Shown here piece by piece: positions 42,480-54,819 of a DNA stretch of 64,000 nt; position 1 is the stretch's first letter, and the number at the start of each line of letters is the position of its first letter. This stretch comes from Cinnamomum chago (taxonomy: Eukaryota > Streptophyta > Magnoliopsida > Laurales > Lauraceae). The stretch is taken from assembly GCA_038049695.1 (NCBI GenBank), contig CP142461.1:36226501-36290500 (forward strand). The letters run 5' to 3'. The notes beneath the pieces are model-generated. The model had not been told where the DNA came from. It worked only from the letters and a program-made list of their open reading frames with translations, and made no database searches. The translations under genes and the position numbers were made by a program.

Positions 42480-45400
42480 GATGTCGGCCGAGCTTGAACC
42501 TGCACCAAAGAAAGCCAGAAAGGAAAAGCCCAAGATCTGGTTCTCGGACGAGGACCTAGGAGGGGTCCAGCTCCCCCACAATGACGCACTCACCCTCACC
42601 CTGCGGTTGAACAATTACACCGTGAAGCGCGTCCTCGTAGATCCAGGGAGCTCATCCGAGATCCTCTACTTCAGCTGTTTCAAGCAACTTGGCCTGACCG
42701 AGTCCGATCTGCAGGAAGCCGACGTCCCCTTAGTAGGCTTCAGCACCAAGCCAGTGTACCCCACGGGGAGGATCTCACTTGAAGTCCGGATAGGAGGCGC
42801 CACGAAGATGACCGACTTTATGGTAGTGGATGTGTCGTCCCCTTACAATGTAGTAATGGGGCGGAGTTGGCTGCATGCCATGGAGGCAGTACCTTCCACC
42901 TTTCATCAGAAGCTCAAGTTTCCCCTAGAGAAGGCCGGAGGGGTGATCGAGGTAATAACCGTGCGGGGAGATCAACAGATGGCTAGACAGTGCCTCGAGG
43001 CCATAGTGCCTGGCGAAACGGAGCCGCAGCGAGTGCATATGGCCGAACTCGAGGATGTCGGACGCTCAGCTGGCCAGAAGAGCATAGAGGAACTCACCGA
43101 GGTTAGGATCAATTCCGATGACCCCAAGCGGTATTTCCTGCTGGGAAGCCAGCTCCCCGACAACGAGAGATCCAAGCTGCTCGACTTCCTACTGCAGAAT
43201 AAAGACGTTTTCGCCTGGACTCCATATGAGATGCCTGGGGTCGACCCCGAAGTCATATGCCACAAGCTAAACGTGAACCCCAGACACAAGCCCATAGTGC
43301 GAAAAGCCCGCAGAACAGGAGTCCCGCAGATAGAAGTTGTCATCAAAGAAGTAGACAAGCTCCTCGAGGCCGGAGCAATCCGCAAAGTGCATTATCCGAA
43401 GCGGCTGGCCAACACTGTGGTGGTTAAGAAGAAAAGCGGCAAATGGAAGGTCTGCGTGGACTTCACTGATCTAAATAAAGCTTGCCCCAAGGACAGCTTC
43501 CCCTTCCCAAAAATCGACCAGATGATCGACGCCACCTCAGGACATGATAGAATGAGCTTCCTCGACACCTACTGAGGTTCCCACCAGATCCCCATACACG
43601 GGCTTGATGAGGAGAAAACCACATTCATATCGCCTCGAGGCATTTACTGTTATAAAGTGATGCCCTTTGGGTTAAAGAATGCCGGGGCGACATACCAGAG
43701 ACTGGTCATGAAGATGTTTCATGCCCAGCTCGGGAAGACAGTAGTGGTCTACATCGATGACATGGTGGTCAAGTCCAAGAAGTCGCAGGACCATTTGACA
43801 GACCTGAGCCAGACATTCGCCATCCTCAGAGAGTTCCAGTTTAAACTGAATGCCTCCAAATGTGCGTTTGGCGTCGGGTCGGGCAAGTTCTTAGGAAGCC
43901 TGGTGACCCGGAGAGGGATCGAGGCTAACCCAGAGTAGATTGCAGCTATCCGGGCGATTCAGAGCCCAACCTCGGCCAAGCAGGTCCAAAGGCTCATGGG
44001 GATGGCCGCTATGCTCAATCGCTTCATCAGCCGAGCTTCGAACAAATGTCGCCCCTTCTTCCAACTTCTGAAAAAGAGCTTCAAATTCCAGTGGACCCCT
44101 GAATGTGATCGAGCACTGGAGAAACTCAAGGAATACCTTTCCTCGCCACCACTGTTGTCCACTCCATCACAAGGCGACCTCCTTTATCTCTATCTAGCGG
44201 TCTCGGACCACACAGTGAGCTCGTGTTAGTCAGAGAAAATGGCAAGCAGTAGCAACCCATTTACTACACGAGAAAAATCCTGCTCAACGCCGAGACCAGG
44301 TACCTTCCACTCGAGAAACTTGCGTTGACACTCGTCAGTGCCTCTCGCAAACTCTCCCATTATTTCCAAACATATACAGTGGTGGTTGTTACAGAACATC
44401 CGCTCAAGTCCCTATTTCGAAAGGCAGACTTTTCCGGGAGAATCTCCAAGTGGGCCGTCGAACTGGGGCAATTCGATATCCAATATCAACCCAGGACGAC
44501 GATCAAAGCACAGATTCTGACAGACTTCATCGTCGAGTTCACTTCTCCTAGTTCGGCACCGACCTCGCTCGATACCGAACTGGGGGGCAGCAGGGACAAT
44601 GATATAGCCGAGACCGAGGAAGACCGATCTTGGAGACAATTCCTTGGGTCGGCTTGGAAGATCTTCGTCGACGGATCATCAACATCCAGAAGGGCTGGCG
44701 CTGGCATAGTCCTCCAGTCTCCAAAAGGCCTAGTCATTGAACAAGCCCTGACCCTTGACTTCAAAGCCTCCAATAATGAAGTAGAGTACGAGGCACTAAT
44801 TGCGGGTCTCGGTAGCGCAAAAATCCTGGGGGCACGTCGGCTAGTAGTCTTTAGCGACTCCTAGTTGGTGACGAACCAGCTAAGCGGAGACTATCAAGCC
44901 CGTGACGAAAGGATGGCAGCATACTTAGCCCATACAAAACAGCTCCTCTCCGAGTTTAAGAAAGCAGAAGTCAAGTAAATCGGCAAAGAGTCCAACTGCC
45001 ATGCAGATGCCCTCGCCAACTTAGCTTCTGTCGTGGAAGCAGGAAAAAGAAGGACAGTTGACGTGGAGACGTTGAAAAAATCGAGCATAGAGCTCCTCCC
45101 ACCTCGACAAGTCCTGTTCGTCGGTCTCGGTCCGAGCTGGATGGATCCAATCATAGCATTCCTAAAAGAAGATAAACTCCCTGAAGACAGGAATGAAGCC
45201 CACAAGGTCAGAATGAAAGCAGCTCATTTTTTGCTGTCCCCAGATGAGAAGCTCTACAGAAAGTCCTTCACGGGACCGTATCTCCAATGCGTTCACCCGA
45301 GCAAGGTAGAAGACTTCCTTTTTGAAATTCACGAGGGAATCTGCGGAAGCCACATCGAAGGAAGATCACTGGCATACAGAGCTATCGGTCAGGGCTATTG

Positions 45401-46376
45401 GTGGCCCTATATGCAGAAGGATGCCCAGCTCTACGCCAAAAAATGTGAAAAATGTCAGAAGTTCTCTCACTCTCTATACCAACCGGCGTAGGACTTGAGT
45501 CCTCTCTCCAGCCCATGGCCCTTCGCTCAATGGGGGCTAGACATCGTGGGACCTCTTCACCGAACTCCAGGAAACAAGAGGTGGCTGATTGTGGCCACTG
45601 ATTACTTCACCAAATGGATCGAGGCAGAAACCTTATCCTCCATCACCGAGCAAGATACAAAGAATTTTGTATGAAAGAACATTGTCACAAGGTTTGGGAT
45701 CCCCCGAGCTCTGGTCTCGGACAACGGAACCCAATTCGACTCAACCTTCTTTAAGAACTTTTGCTAGGAGCTCGGTATTAGGAACCTCTATGCAACCCCG
45801 GCCTACCCACAGAGCAACGGACAAGCAGAGATCTCAAATAAGGTGGTACTGGACGGACTCAAGAAGAGACTCGATAGAGCTAAAGGCAGATGGGTAGAAG
45901 AATTACCAAGTGTCCTTTGGGCATACAGGACCACCCCAAGAGGATCCACTTCGGCAACTCCTTTCTCCTTAGCCTACGGAATGGAGGCTGTAATCCCTCT
46001 TGAGGTTGGCCTTCCGACCTTGAGATCGGATCTTTTCAACCAGGGGCAGAACGAAGTAAATCTCGCCAAAGAACTTGACTTGGCCGAGGAGCGAAGGGAA
46101 GCGGTATCCGTGCGCCTGGCCTCCTACCAGCAGTAGCTATCCAAGGGATACAATCAGAAGGTCAAAGAAAGGAAGTTCTCAATTGGGGAACTGGTCTTAA
46201 AGAGAGCACTTCCAGCAAATAAAAATCCCAATGAAGGCAAGCTCGCACCAAACTGGCTCGGGCCTTTTAAGGTGGTCTCGGCGTCCGGAAGGTCGGCTTA
46301 TAGATTTGAGAGCATGGATGGCAAGGAATTGCCACGGCCATGGAATGTCGCGCACCTCAAGAAATACTACTTCTAA
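42480..46376 (+). pseudogene. pol region of the first Tat element: PR-RT-RH-IN (fossil)
   Basis: Aspartic protease around 42600-42900 (VLVDPGSSSEIL). Reverse transcriptase around 43290-43950 ([38 protein letters not shown]). RNase H around 44000-44520, and a second, archaeal-like RNase H around 44640-44870 (IFVDGSSTSRRAGAGIVL), a Tat hallmark. Integrase zinc finger around 45330-45470 (HxxxxxxH...CxxC), catalytic core around 45520-45960 (LDIVGPL, TDYFTKWIEAE) and C-terminal part to about 46376 (AHLKKYYF). Broken in several places. Same order as the second element near the window end, but diverged. Confidence 0.88.
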
Positions 46377-46439
46377 ATGTACTCAAATGATAAGTCAATA
46401 AAAGAGGGATCTTATGGAAGACATGAGCGTTGTATCTTT

Positions 46440-47440
46440 CAAGTTGTGAATCTAGGCTTTGGTCCTCGCACCAGCCTCCTTGAGTTCGGTCGTTGGACCA
46501 GCTCCCAAAGGCTTCGGTCCTGGCGCCAACCTCCTTGAGTTCGGTCGTTGGACCAGCTCCCAAAGGCTTCGGTCCTCGTGACAGCCTCCTTGAGTTCGGT
46601 CGTTGGACCAGCTCCTAAAAGGCTTCGGTCCTCGCACCAGCCTCCTTGAGTTCGGTCGTTGGACCAGCTCCTAAAGGCTTCGGTCCTCGCACCAGCCTCC
46701 TTGAGTTCGGTCGTTGGACCAGCTCCTAAAGGCTTCAGTCCTCGCACCATCCTCATTGAGTTCGGTCGTTGGACCAGCTCCTAAAAGGTTTCGGTCCTCG
46801 CACCAGTCTCCTTGAGTTCGGTCGTTGGACCAGCTCCTAAAGGCTTCTGTCCTCGCACCAGCCTCCTTGAGTTCGGTCGTTGGACCAGCTCCTAAAGGCT
46901 CCGGTCCTCGCACCAGCCTCCTTGAGTTCGGTCGTTGGACCAGCTCCCAAAGGCTTCGGTCCTGGCGCCAACCTCCTTGAGTTCGGTCGTTGGACCAGCT
47001 CCCAAAGGCTTCGGTCCTCGTGCCAGCCTCCTTGAGTTCGGTCGTTGGACCAGCTCCTAAAAGGCTTCGGTCCTCGCACCGGCCTCCTTGAGTTCGGTCG
47101 TTGGACCAGCTCCTAAAGGCTTCGGTCCTCGCACCAGCCTCATTGAGTTCAGTCGTTGGACCAGCTCCTAAAAGGCTTCGGTCCTCGCACCAGTCTCCTT
47201 GAGTTCAGTCGTTGGACCAACTCCTAAAGGCTTCGGTCCTCGCACCAGCCTCCTTGAGTTCGGTCGTTGGACCAGCTCCTAAAGGCTCCGGTCCTCGCAC
47301 CAGCCTCTTTGAGTTCGGTCGTTGGACCAGCTCCCAAGGCTCCGGTCCCAGACCCAGCCTCCTTGAGTTCGGTCATAGGACCGGCCCCCAAGGCTCCGAT
47401 CCCGAGACCAGCCTCCTCGGATTCGAACATTGGACCAACT
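46440..47440 (+). repeat. Minisatellite, 55-bp unit, about 18 copies, inside the Tat element
   Basis: The unit is CTTCGGTCCTCGCACCAGCC, then TCCTTGAGTTCGGTCG and TTGGACCAGCTCCTAAA, 55-56 bp. Variants recur in order: the GGCGCC-type variant near 46510 recurs near 46961, about 451 bp apart, and the AGTCTCC variant near 46806 recurs near 47191, about 385 bp apart, so blocks of seven to eight units were duplicated. The last three copies are the most diverged. The period is not a multiple of three, so the open frames through it carry no constant protein. Confidence 0.93.
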
Positions 47441-48050
47441 CCCTTGGGAAAGGAACGAAATCAGCCATCTTATTTCACTCTTAAGTCACGAAATTCGGCC
47501 TGCCTTTGAGCTTGGCCGAACCTCCCAAATTATTAAAGTCGATGGTACGACCCCAGCCCTCCAGCAATAAGGTCACACCCCAGGATGTGAGTCCAAGCTA
47601 ACTACAAGGTCTTTTAATAAGGCGGGCCCCTCGGGAACATGTTGTTAAAGCCCCGACCTTAGGACCAGATGTTCACCACTTGAAGGTTTGGAGAGTTGGC
47701 CAAAAGACGGGGAGCCTTGTCATGTCCCAATCTTACGAACCCACCGATCTCAGCCACTTAAAGATCTGGAGAATCGATTAGTGACAGGGCATCAATTTCG
47801 TTCAATATCTTTCTCTGGACTAGAAGGTCAAGTCCAGTTACTATGAGTTCACCGATCTCAGCCACTTGAAGTTTTGGAAAAATTGGTCACAACATGGGTC
47901 CTCAACTTTACTCAAAATTAGAAGAACATCCACACACCATTACCAGGAGAAAGAAGTGGAAAGACAATTGAGCAAGTGAAAGAAAATTGTTTTTCATTAA
48001 TAGGAGGAAACAATTACAAAATTATGTACACTCAGAGAAAAGAGAAAAAT
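47441..48050. other. Spacer between the minisatellite and the antisense gene region
   Basis: Non-coding part of the retroelement. It has a few phrases repeated at long spacing (CACTTGAAGGTTTGGAGAG, CACTTAAAGATCTGGAGAA, CACTTGAAGTTTTGGAAAA near 47677, 47755, 47866), hinting at a decayed repeat of roughly 80-110 bp. Confidence 0.5.
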
Positions 48051-48053
48051 ACA

Positions 48054-50377
48054 TCAAAGGAGAGAAAAAAATACAGACATATTATTTCCTACATTATTCG
48101 GGCGCCGCGGCTTTATTCTCTGGCTCTGGAGGGACGGATGGAGCGAGGTCGGAAGCGCCTGGAGTTTGGGGCGGGGAGCCATTGAGGAAGCATGGGCCTG
48201 GTCGCCCTCGGCGGGAGTCGGGGGCAGAGGAGGAGGGCCTGGAGCTTCAGGAGGGGCTTCCAGAGGGTTGGAGTCGGGCTCTGACTCTGGGCTAGGTATG
48301 ACGGACTGGAATTGGGGAAGGTTCGCAAATATGGGGTCATCCTCAGAGACCCCGTACTCACGAAGCGCTTCCCTGCATCCCATCTTGTACAAGACCGGGC
48401 TCAGATCCTTGATTTGAGCCACGTACTCCTCCAATGCCCAGTCCACTCCTTCCTGATAAGCCTTTGCGGCCTGGGCTCGCAGAGTGGACTCGGCGTCGGC
48501 CCGCTCCTTCCTAGAGGACTCGAGCTCGGCCTCTTTCCCAGCCAGTTCAGTTTCCTTCTTGGCAAGCTCGGTCTCTAGTTGATGCGCCCTCTTTGCCTTG
48601 TCCTCGGCTGCACCTTTTAGGTGCTTATTTTTGGCTCGTAATTTGATGATCTCGGCCTTCGCCGCTTGTTGTTCCGTTGCGAGCTCGGCGATCTTCTCCT
48701 CCGCCTTCTTTATTTCTCCCGCACTGGCCTCCAGGGCATCCCCCATCTTCTTCCTCTCGGCGTCTGTCTCAAGAACCCGTGCAGCTATCTTCTCCATCAT
48801 TTCCAATATTATTTGGAGCCTCTGTACATTCTGCAAAAAGAAAACGGTGTTGGGGGTCAGAGATGGCAACTATGGCATAAAACTTAAAAAGAAAACGGTG
48901 TTTGGAGCCTCTGTACACCCTCATCGTCGAGTAGATCAGGCTCATTTGCCCGGCTTTATTATGCTTCTCCATATCCAAAGGGAGAGCGCACGCCCGAGCA
49001 ACTGCCGTGATCGTCGTGGTAGAGGTCCCCATCCGGTCCTCCACACTCAGGGGTTCGCCGGAGTTGAGATTGAGGTTGGGCCTGAAAGGGGGTGGCTTGA
49101 CAGACCGGAGCCGCGGGACCACTTCAGAGGCATGCTCCTCCTCACCCCCCACGCGAGGCCTCTTCTCGGAAGGGGGCCTCTCACCCTCTTTCTCGGCCTC
49201 CACAACCCGCGGCCGGGTGTCCTTGGGCGGCGGGGTCTCCTTGGGCGGCTCTTCCGACCTCCTCCTCTTCTCCTACAGGGGGCCTCGCGCGCCTTTGTCT
49301 TTCGCGGAGGAGGAGGTCCCCGCTGTGCCCGAGGGACCGGAGGGGGTGCTTGCTGAGGAGCCCTGAGGGGCGCCAGGTCCGCCGTGCGCACGCTTCAGAG
49401 CGGGAGGAACTCGGTCCTTGAGGACCAAGGCTCCCAGGTTTTTTAGAAGGGAACGCGGCCCGTCCATTTCCTCTTCTGCTTGGTCTCGGGCGGAGGGGTT
49501 GTCTTCGGCTGAGACTGGACAAAGGGGCTCCGAGGCTTGACCGCCGGTTTCTGCAAGTGCAAGTACGATCTCCCCTATCGGCTCAAGGGGGATCTCGGCA
49601 GTCTTCCTGGTGTAAGACTGGTACCGCGGCTTGTACCTGAGCAATGAGAAGGCAGCCCGATCGTGGTGACCGTGGTAATGGTAGATCTTCTCGAGCCACG
49701 CGTCGTTCCTCTTCCAACGATCAAAGGTGGCGTCCTTCCTCCTTCGTTGAACGCCTGCACAAAAACAGTACATATCAGTTAGATGAATCAGCGGTAAAAC
49801 AACACAAATTAGCTCGGGTAAACGGGTATTTACTCGGAGGGGTCCCAGGTTTCCATGGAACCTGGATTCTCAGCTCCTCCTTGGTCTCGGCCGCCCCGAA
49901 CTCCTAGTTCCCCGAGACCAGCAGACGGTCCTCCCCGGCTTACTTGTTAGAATCCTCCAGGGCATTGATCAAAGGCCGGCGTCTCGCCTTCGCCCGAAGA
50001 TAGTACGAATCCTCGCCCCCCGCGGACTTACAGATGTCATAGACATCCTCTATGTCATGCACGCCGAGGTCGATGTCGAGGATTCGGTTCAACTCCGCCA
50101 TGCCCATGATTATTTTAAACCCATTTGGCATCAGTTGGAAAGGGCAGATTCGCCACGAACTGAGACAGGATCGGAGAAGCCGGTGGACAGGGAATCTAAC
50201 CCCGCCTTCAATCACAGACACTAGAGGGAAGGGCATCCATTTTTTGTATTGGGCGAGGCCGTCAAAGAGGCCTTGAAGGTCATTGGGCTTCACCAGAACG
50301 TCGTTTGGAATCTTGAACGCCGCCCTAAGTCCCTCCAAGGCTTGGGGGCCCTTAAACCAATGGCTGTAAATTCCCAT
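48054..50377 (-). CDS. Antisense gene region of the Tat element (Transposase_28-like and coiled-coil parts; fossil)
   Basis: Several open segments on the minus strand between the array and the 3' LTR. The first (about 50377-49940) contains VRFPVHRLLRSCLSSWRICP, then QLMPNGFKIIMGMAEL, resembling the Pfam family called putative gypsy-type transposon (Transposase_28). The middle part (about 49770-48900) is Pro/Arg/Gly-rich and charged. The last (about 48835-48054) is a strong coiled coil (ERKKMGDALEASAGEIKKAE, AELATEQQAAKAEIIKLRAK), a DLSPVLYKMGCREALREYGV stretch and a Pro-rich tail. Acceptor-like TTTTTGCAG precedes the coiled-coil part. Antisense genes between pol and the 3' LTR, some of them spliced, are known in Tat-group elements such as Grande. 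Function unknown; whether this copy is whole is not clear. Confidence 0.6.
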
Positions 50378-51010
50378 TTCCTAAAAGCTAAAAAGGGGGC
50401 AGAGAGCAAAGAAGAAGGAGCAAGACCTAGAAAAACCTAGGGCGGAAACCCTCTAGACGAAAAAGAGTCGGAAGGAGAGTAACGGAGAAGAAAACTCACA
50501 GAGAGAATGTGGAGGTTTGCAAAGAGTGAAAAGCGAAGAGTAAGAAGTCTCCGGGTTTGATGAGGTTCAGTTTTCTGCAGAGTGTCTTCTTCAACGGGGT
50601 CTCCTTCCAGGCGAAAGCAAAGATAAGAGGAGAAAGGAAGGAGGGCATCCCCATTTTATAGAGGGATGCCCCTCTTGAATGTCACGCGTACGAGACAGCA
50701 CTTCAGACTCTCCACACATCGCTTCGATCACAGTAAACAACCAGACAAAGGGCTACGCGTGGCACCACCGGTTTATCTCCCTCCATAATTCTGGTACGTT
50801 ATTTGTCACCTCGGGCATACGAAATGACGTCCACGTGCCCACCTTGGTGAAGCAATTATGATACCGTATTTATTGCCTAGGGCAAACAAAAAGGCATCAT
50901 GATGAGGATCACACGTCAGCAAGATACGATAAGACGGGGCCAGCACATCCTTTCAATCTTAGCTCCCGACCTCAGAGAGAATTCTATGAGGTCAAGAGCT
51001 AGGGGGCAAT
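50378..51010 (+). other. Leader of the antisense region and polypurine tract
   Basis: Non-coding DNA between the antisense start and the 3' LTR, presumably holding the promoter of the antisense gene; on the minus strand, CTCTATAAAATGGGG at about 50665-50651 is a good TATA box. AGAGCTAGGGGGCAA at 50995-51009 is the likely polypurine tract for plus-strand synthesis. Confidence 0.5.
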
Positions 51011-51693
51011 TGTGTGGGGTCATTTAGTAATCACGGATTTATGTGGGGCCACTCCCCATTTTCACGACTATCCCTAGTCTTGGTGTTGCCCAGCTCGGTA
51101 GAAGCGCCAGTTCGGGGAAGCACGGAGCCCATCTCGGTGGCCACATCTGCGGATGCCCATCTCGGTCTCAGCCTTAGCTTGATCTCGACCTCCTGTCATT
51201 CAGCCATAAATACAGCCATAAATGCGCTGCCATGGCGGTAGACAACGAATTGACAAATAGAGTGAGCGCCGGACCTAGATAAGTGGCACGACTTATCTCA
51301 AGGTCACGTCCATAGGCGTAGGGGGATGGTCCGATGGGACATTCCCTTTTTACCTACCCCCACTCAGGAAAGAGAGTACATGCTGATGGGACTCCCATCT
51401 CCCTCTGAGGGGCCTAGTCCGATGATGATTCTCATGTCTATATAATGCATGGAGAAAAACCACATGAGGTACGCAACAAGCCTGCTCCCTATACTTCTCC
51501 TTCCTTGCTTTCCTTCAGTTATCAAACTAACTCAGGCATCGGAGTGCCTTCGGCTGCCAACAGTCAGGGGCTCTGACCTTTGCTTTTCCTTTCAGATTAC
51601 CGGAGGCCAATCCTTCCCCATAATCATCCCAAGATCACCAAGTCGAGAGTTTAATCCTCTTTTAACTAAGTCCGTAATTTTTAGGCACTTACA
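51011..51693 (+). repeat. 3' LTR of the first Tat element
   Basis: 683 bp, same ends as the 5' LTR and about 95 percent identical by hand count, followed directly by GTACT. Confidence 0.95.
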
Positions 51694-51698
51694 GTACT

Positions 51699-53200
51699 CA
51701 TGAGGCATAAGGTTCATTCCATCCCTCATAGCCATAACACCACATTGGAGTTGAAATGAGAGAGCGTAAGCAAGACCAAAATTTTGAGATATAGAGAGGG
51801 CAATGAAGATTAGAGAGAGAGAGAGAGGAGACATGCTTTTAAGTTGTGAAGAGGGATAAGAGATAAGAGTCATCCATTCAAGGAGTCGTTTCAAGATGAG
51901 GTTTTTTTTTTAATTCAAAATTGAGATGTATTAATTGGGTCCCACTTCCATATGCTGATGTGGCTAATGGTGGATCGAGTTAAACTTGAAAAAAGTGTCT
52001 CAATTGTACCAACCGTGTTCTAGCTTTCAATAGAAAGAATGATTTTTGTTGGGTTTAATTATTTCAATTTGTGTATGAAATACTCAGACGTGGGGCCCAC
52101 ATTGATGAGATTTGAGACAGGTCCAAAGGATGCCAAACAAGAATAGAAGAATTCCAAGAAATAAAGAAGACACATGACACATCTAAATGGGGTCCACCTT
52201 GGGCGAGAATCCCAAGGTGGACGTCCCACATGGTGGACCCACTTCATTCTTGGCAACTTTTGGAGAGTTTTGAAAAGTCAAAGTTTTGAACTCTATGATG
52301 GAAACTCAAGCTACAAAGGAGAATTCAGATTTGTAAAGAAATCTTAACTTACCATAATCTTAAATTCAATTTTAAGCTAAGAGTAGAAAGTTTGCTCAAG
52401 GTGCTGACTAGTCAAGCAAGTGAGCAAGGGAAGCATGCAAACATAGAAAGAAAATCAAGAAACAAGTCAAGATGGATTCCAAGGCCATATGGACATCCAA
52501 GAATGTGTTCCACATGCCTTGGACATCCACACACATGAAGCTTCCTTATGAACACAATTATTCCTGATTTTCTAAGGGGTAATAACTTTGAGTAGATATA
52601 ACTTTCAAACCAAGTGTCAGATCTGTGCATTCTATCCACCGTTGGAAAGATCTTTTCGAGATATCCGTAGAGCCCAATATTACAGCAATCGGCGCTGTAT
52701 TGAGAGATAATGACCTTGGGAAGTTGGATGTTGTAATTCTAGGCAGGAATTGCAATAAATTTCAAAATTGGCAACATGGGAGATCTTTGGATGAGTTTTG
52801 CATGAAAAGCCTTACACATCAAGACACTTAACTTGGCAAGAGATCTACTACAAATTCAAATTGTTTCCTAACCAAGAAGCTTTCGTGGAGTCTAAGCTAA
52901 GGAGCAAAGCATACAAGGAAGGAGAGCCATAAGATGAAACAATTACTAGCAAAAAGAGGGGACCAAAATCTATATAAAGGACCAAGCACTAGCATGGACG
53001 TCCAAGCCTTGCATATCCACAGTGTAGGACTTCCCACACACATATCTCCATCCCTTCCGCCCTTCTCTCTCTAGTCCCCTTCTCCACTACCCCCCTTCTA
53101 GTTCAACTAGATACTAGTTGTTTAACTTTATTTAGGAGAATGATGAAGAGGGAGTGCAATATTTTCATGAAAACTCAAGTGCAAGTAATAAATAAGTCTT
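51699..53200. other. Intergenic spacer, no gene seen
   Basis: No recognisable domain in the short open frames. It contains a (GA)n run near 51812-51830 and GTGGGGCCCAC-type tracts near 52090. Confidence 0.5.
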
Positions 53201-53431
53201 TGATTGATTTTACGTGTGATCAACTTCTTCAAGATTGGTACTTGATTTTCTTTGGCTCTTGTCTTTTGATATGCTATTTTTGTGATAGATATATCATATG
53301 CTTAGGACTAATCATTGATTGATTCTGCGTGTGATCAACTTCTTCAAGATTGGTACTTGATTTTCTTTGACTCTTGTCTTTTGATATGCTATTTTTGTGA
53401 AAGATATATCATATGCTTAGGACTAATCATT
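53201..53431. repeat. 115-bp tandem duplication, two copies
   Basis: The block starting TGATTGATTTTACGTGTGAT at 53201 is repeated from 53316 with only a handful of substitutions, so the duplication is recent. Confidence 0.93.
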
Positions 53432-53518
53432 GAGGTTATTGATTTTGACGAATTAAAGAGAATGACATCTCGCGTATGATTCAAATATTCATTCTTTTCC
53501 TATTGTTGGAAGATAAAA

Positions 53519-53553
53519 TATATATATATATATATATATTCATCATCATCATC
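53519..53553. repeat. (TA)n then (CAT)n microsatellite
   Basis: About ten TA units followed by four to five CAT units. Confidence 0.9.
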
Positions 53554-53739
53554 AATAGCATAATCTTGATCAAGTGGGATTAAATCAATTTAGCCGCCAG
53601 ACCCATCCCCAAGCCAACGATTGGTGACCACTACATGGCATGGAATTGTACCCTGATGAATTTGGTGGGTCCCGTCAAGATCTCTTGAATTTACGGGGGA
53701 GATTAACATGATTAATATAGATTCAAGTCAGCCATATCA

Positions 53740-54150
53740 TGTCCAATGAAGCCCAAGTTAAATTTTGGGGCCTAAGCAGCGTGACCAATTTTGGTTGATT
53801 CAGGCATAAGTCAATTTCTGACCCGGGCCATATAACTGATCTTGGTTGATTCAAGTCCAAGCCAATTTTTGGGCCTAAAAAATACATGACCAATTTTGGT
53901 TAAATCAGGCTCAAATCAACTTTTGACCCAGGCCATGTGACCAATCTTTGTTGATGATGGTCTGGCCTGAACCATATGAATTAATCGATGCCAATTTATG
54001 GCCAATCCATGCCAATTTCTGGCCTGAGCCATATGAATTAGTCCATACAGCCAATTTTGATTGAATAGAGGAGGGTCATTTCTGGCCTAAGTATGTGACC
54101 AATCTTGGTCTAAGCCAAAGCTAAATTCTGGCCCAGGCCTGACCCAAGAT
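53740..54150. repeat. Degenerate tandem array, about 52-bp unit
   Basis: The phrase GACCAATTTTGGTTGATTCA, then CAAGCCAATTTTTGGCCC and a CCATATGA-like link, recurs about seven times with strong divergence. An old minisatellite just left of the second Tat-like element. Confidence 0.7.
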
Positions 54151-54819
54151 AAAAATGACAATCTATGAGACATAAAATCCACTATCGCGGGACCTGTTTA
54201 GATGGGCCTAAACCCAGCGATGCATTGGGCTCACTTATGTATTGACATGCTTAAATCCATTTAGCCATTGGGCTCACTCCCAAATTAGTAACTAGCCACC
54301 TATTTATGTGAGTCACACCTCATGTTATATCCAATGGCTAGAAATAGATCTTTATCCAATTAATTTCTCATGACCCATCAAACTCTCTCACATTTATGTG
54401 ATAATGAGTTGGGACCAATTAATAGAAGACCAGGCTGATTTTTGTGACCATATCATGTTAGGCCGGTCTAACCCAATTTTTAGGTATGGTATCAATCACG
54501 TGATGGGGCCCAGGTCTTTTGCAAATATGTTGTCAAATGACAAATAGAGTCAAGGGGAGTACCCACTCCTTGGATGAAAATCCCACATGGGTAATACAAA
54601 GAAATGAGCTGGTGCATGAAACTGACATCAACACCCACTCCTTAGAAAAAAGCAACTACCCGTAGAAAATGGGTAGCCAACATGGCAGCAAGGTAGTTAA
54701 GAAAAGGACAGATGGTGCCCATCCATTCCAAACTACAGGAAATGTGTAGCAAAGTGGTAAACGTGGGGGCAGCAACTACTTCTTGGATGCTTCAAAAGGC
54801 CTATAAAAGGTCACTACCT

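Larger units (their letters stand above)
39758..51693 (+). mobile_element. Ty3/Gypsy LTR retrotransposon, Tat lineage, full-length but broken (fossil)
   Basis: The 11936-bp element is bounded by GTACT target duplications (39753-39757 and 51694-51698). Both LTRs are 683 bp, start TGTGTGGGG and end CTTACA. Order inside: primer site, gag, protease, RT, RNase H, integrase, tandem array, antisense gene region, purine tract. Integrase after RT/RNase H is the Ty3/Gypsy order. Additional RNase H, the primer-site type, the array and the antisense gene point to the Tat group. By hand count the LTRs differ at about 37 of 683 positions, mostly transitions, roughly 5 percent; with commonly used plant rates this is about 2 million years, and older if this is a slow-evolving tree. 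The sense coding part is broken in roughly eight to ten places. Confidence 0.92.

Noticed and set aside
46440-47440. The 55-bp array considered as a CRISPR or as a repeat protein
   Set aside because: There are no spacers between units, the DNA is plant nuclear and inside a retroelement, and the unit length is not a multiple of three, so no stable protein repeat is encoded.
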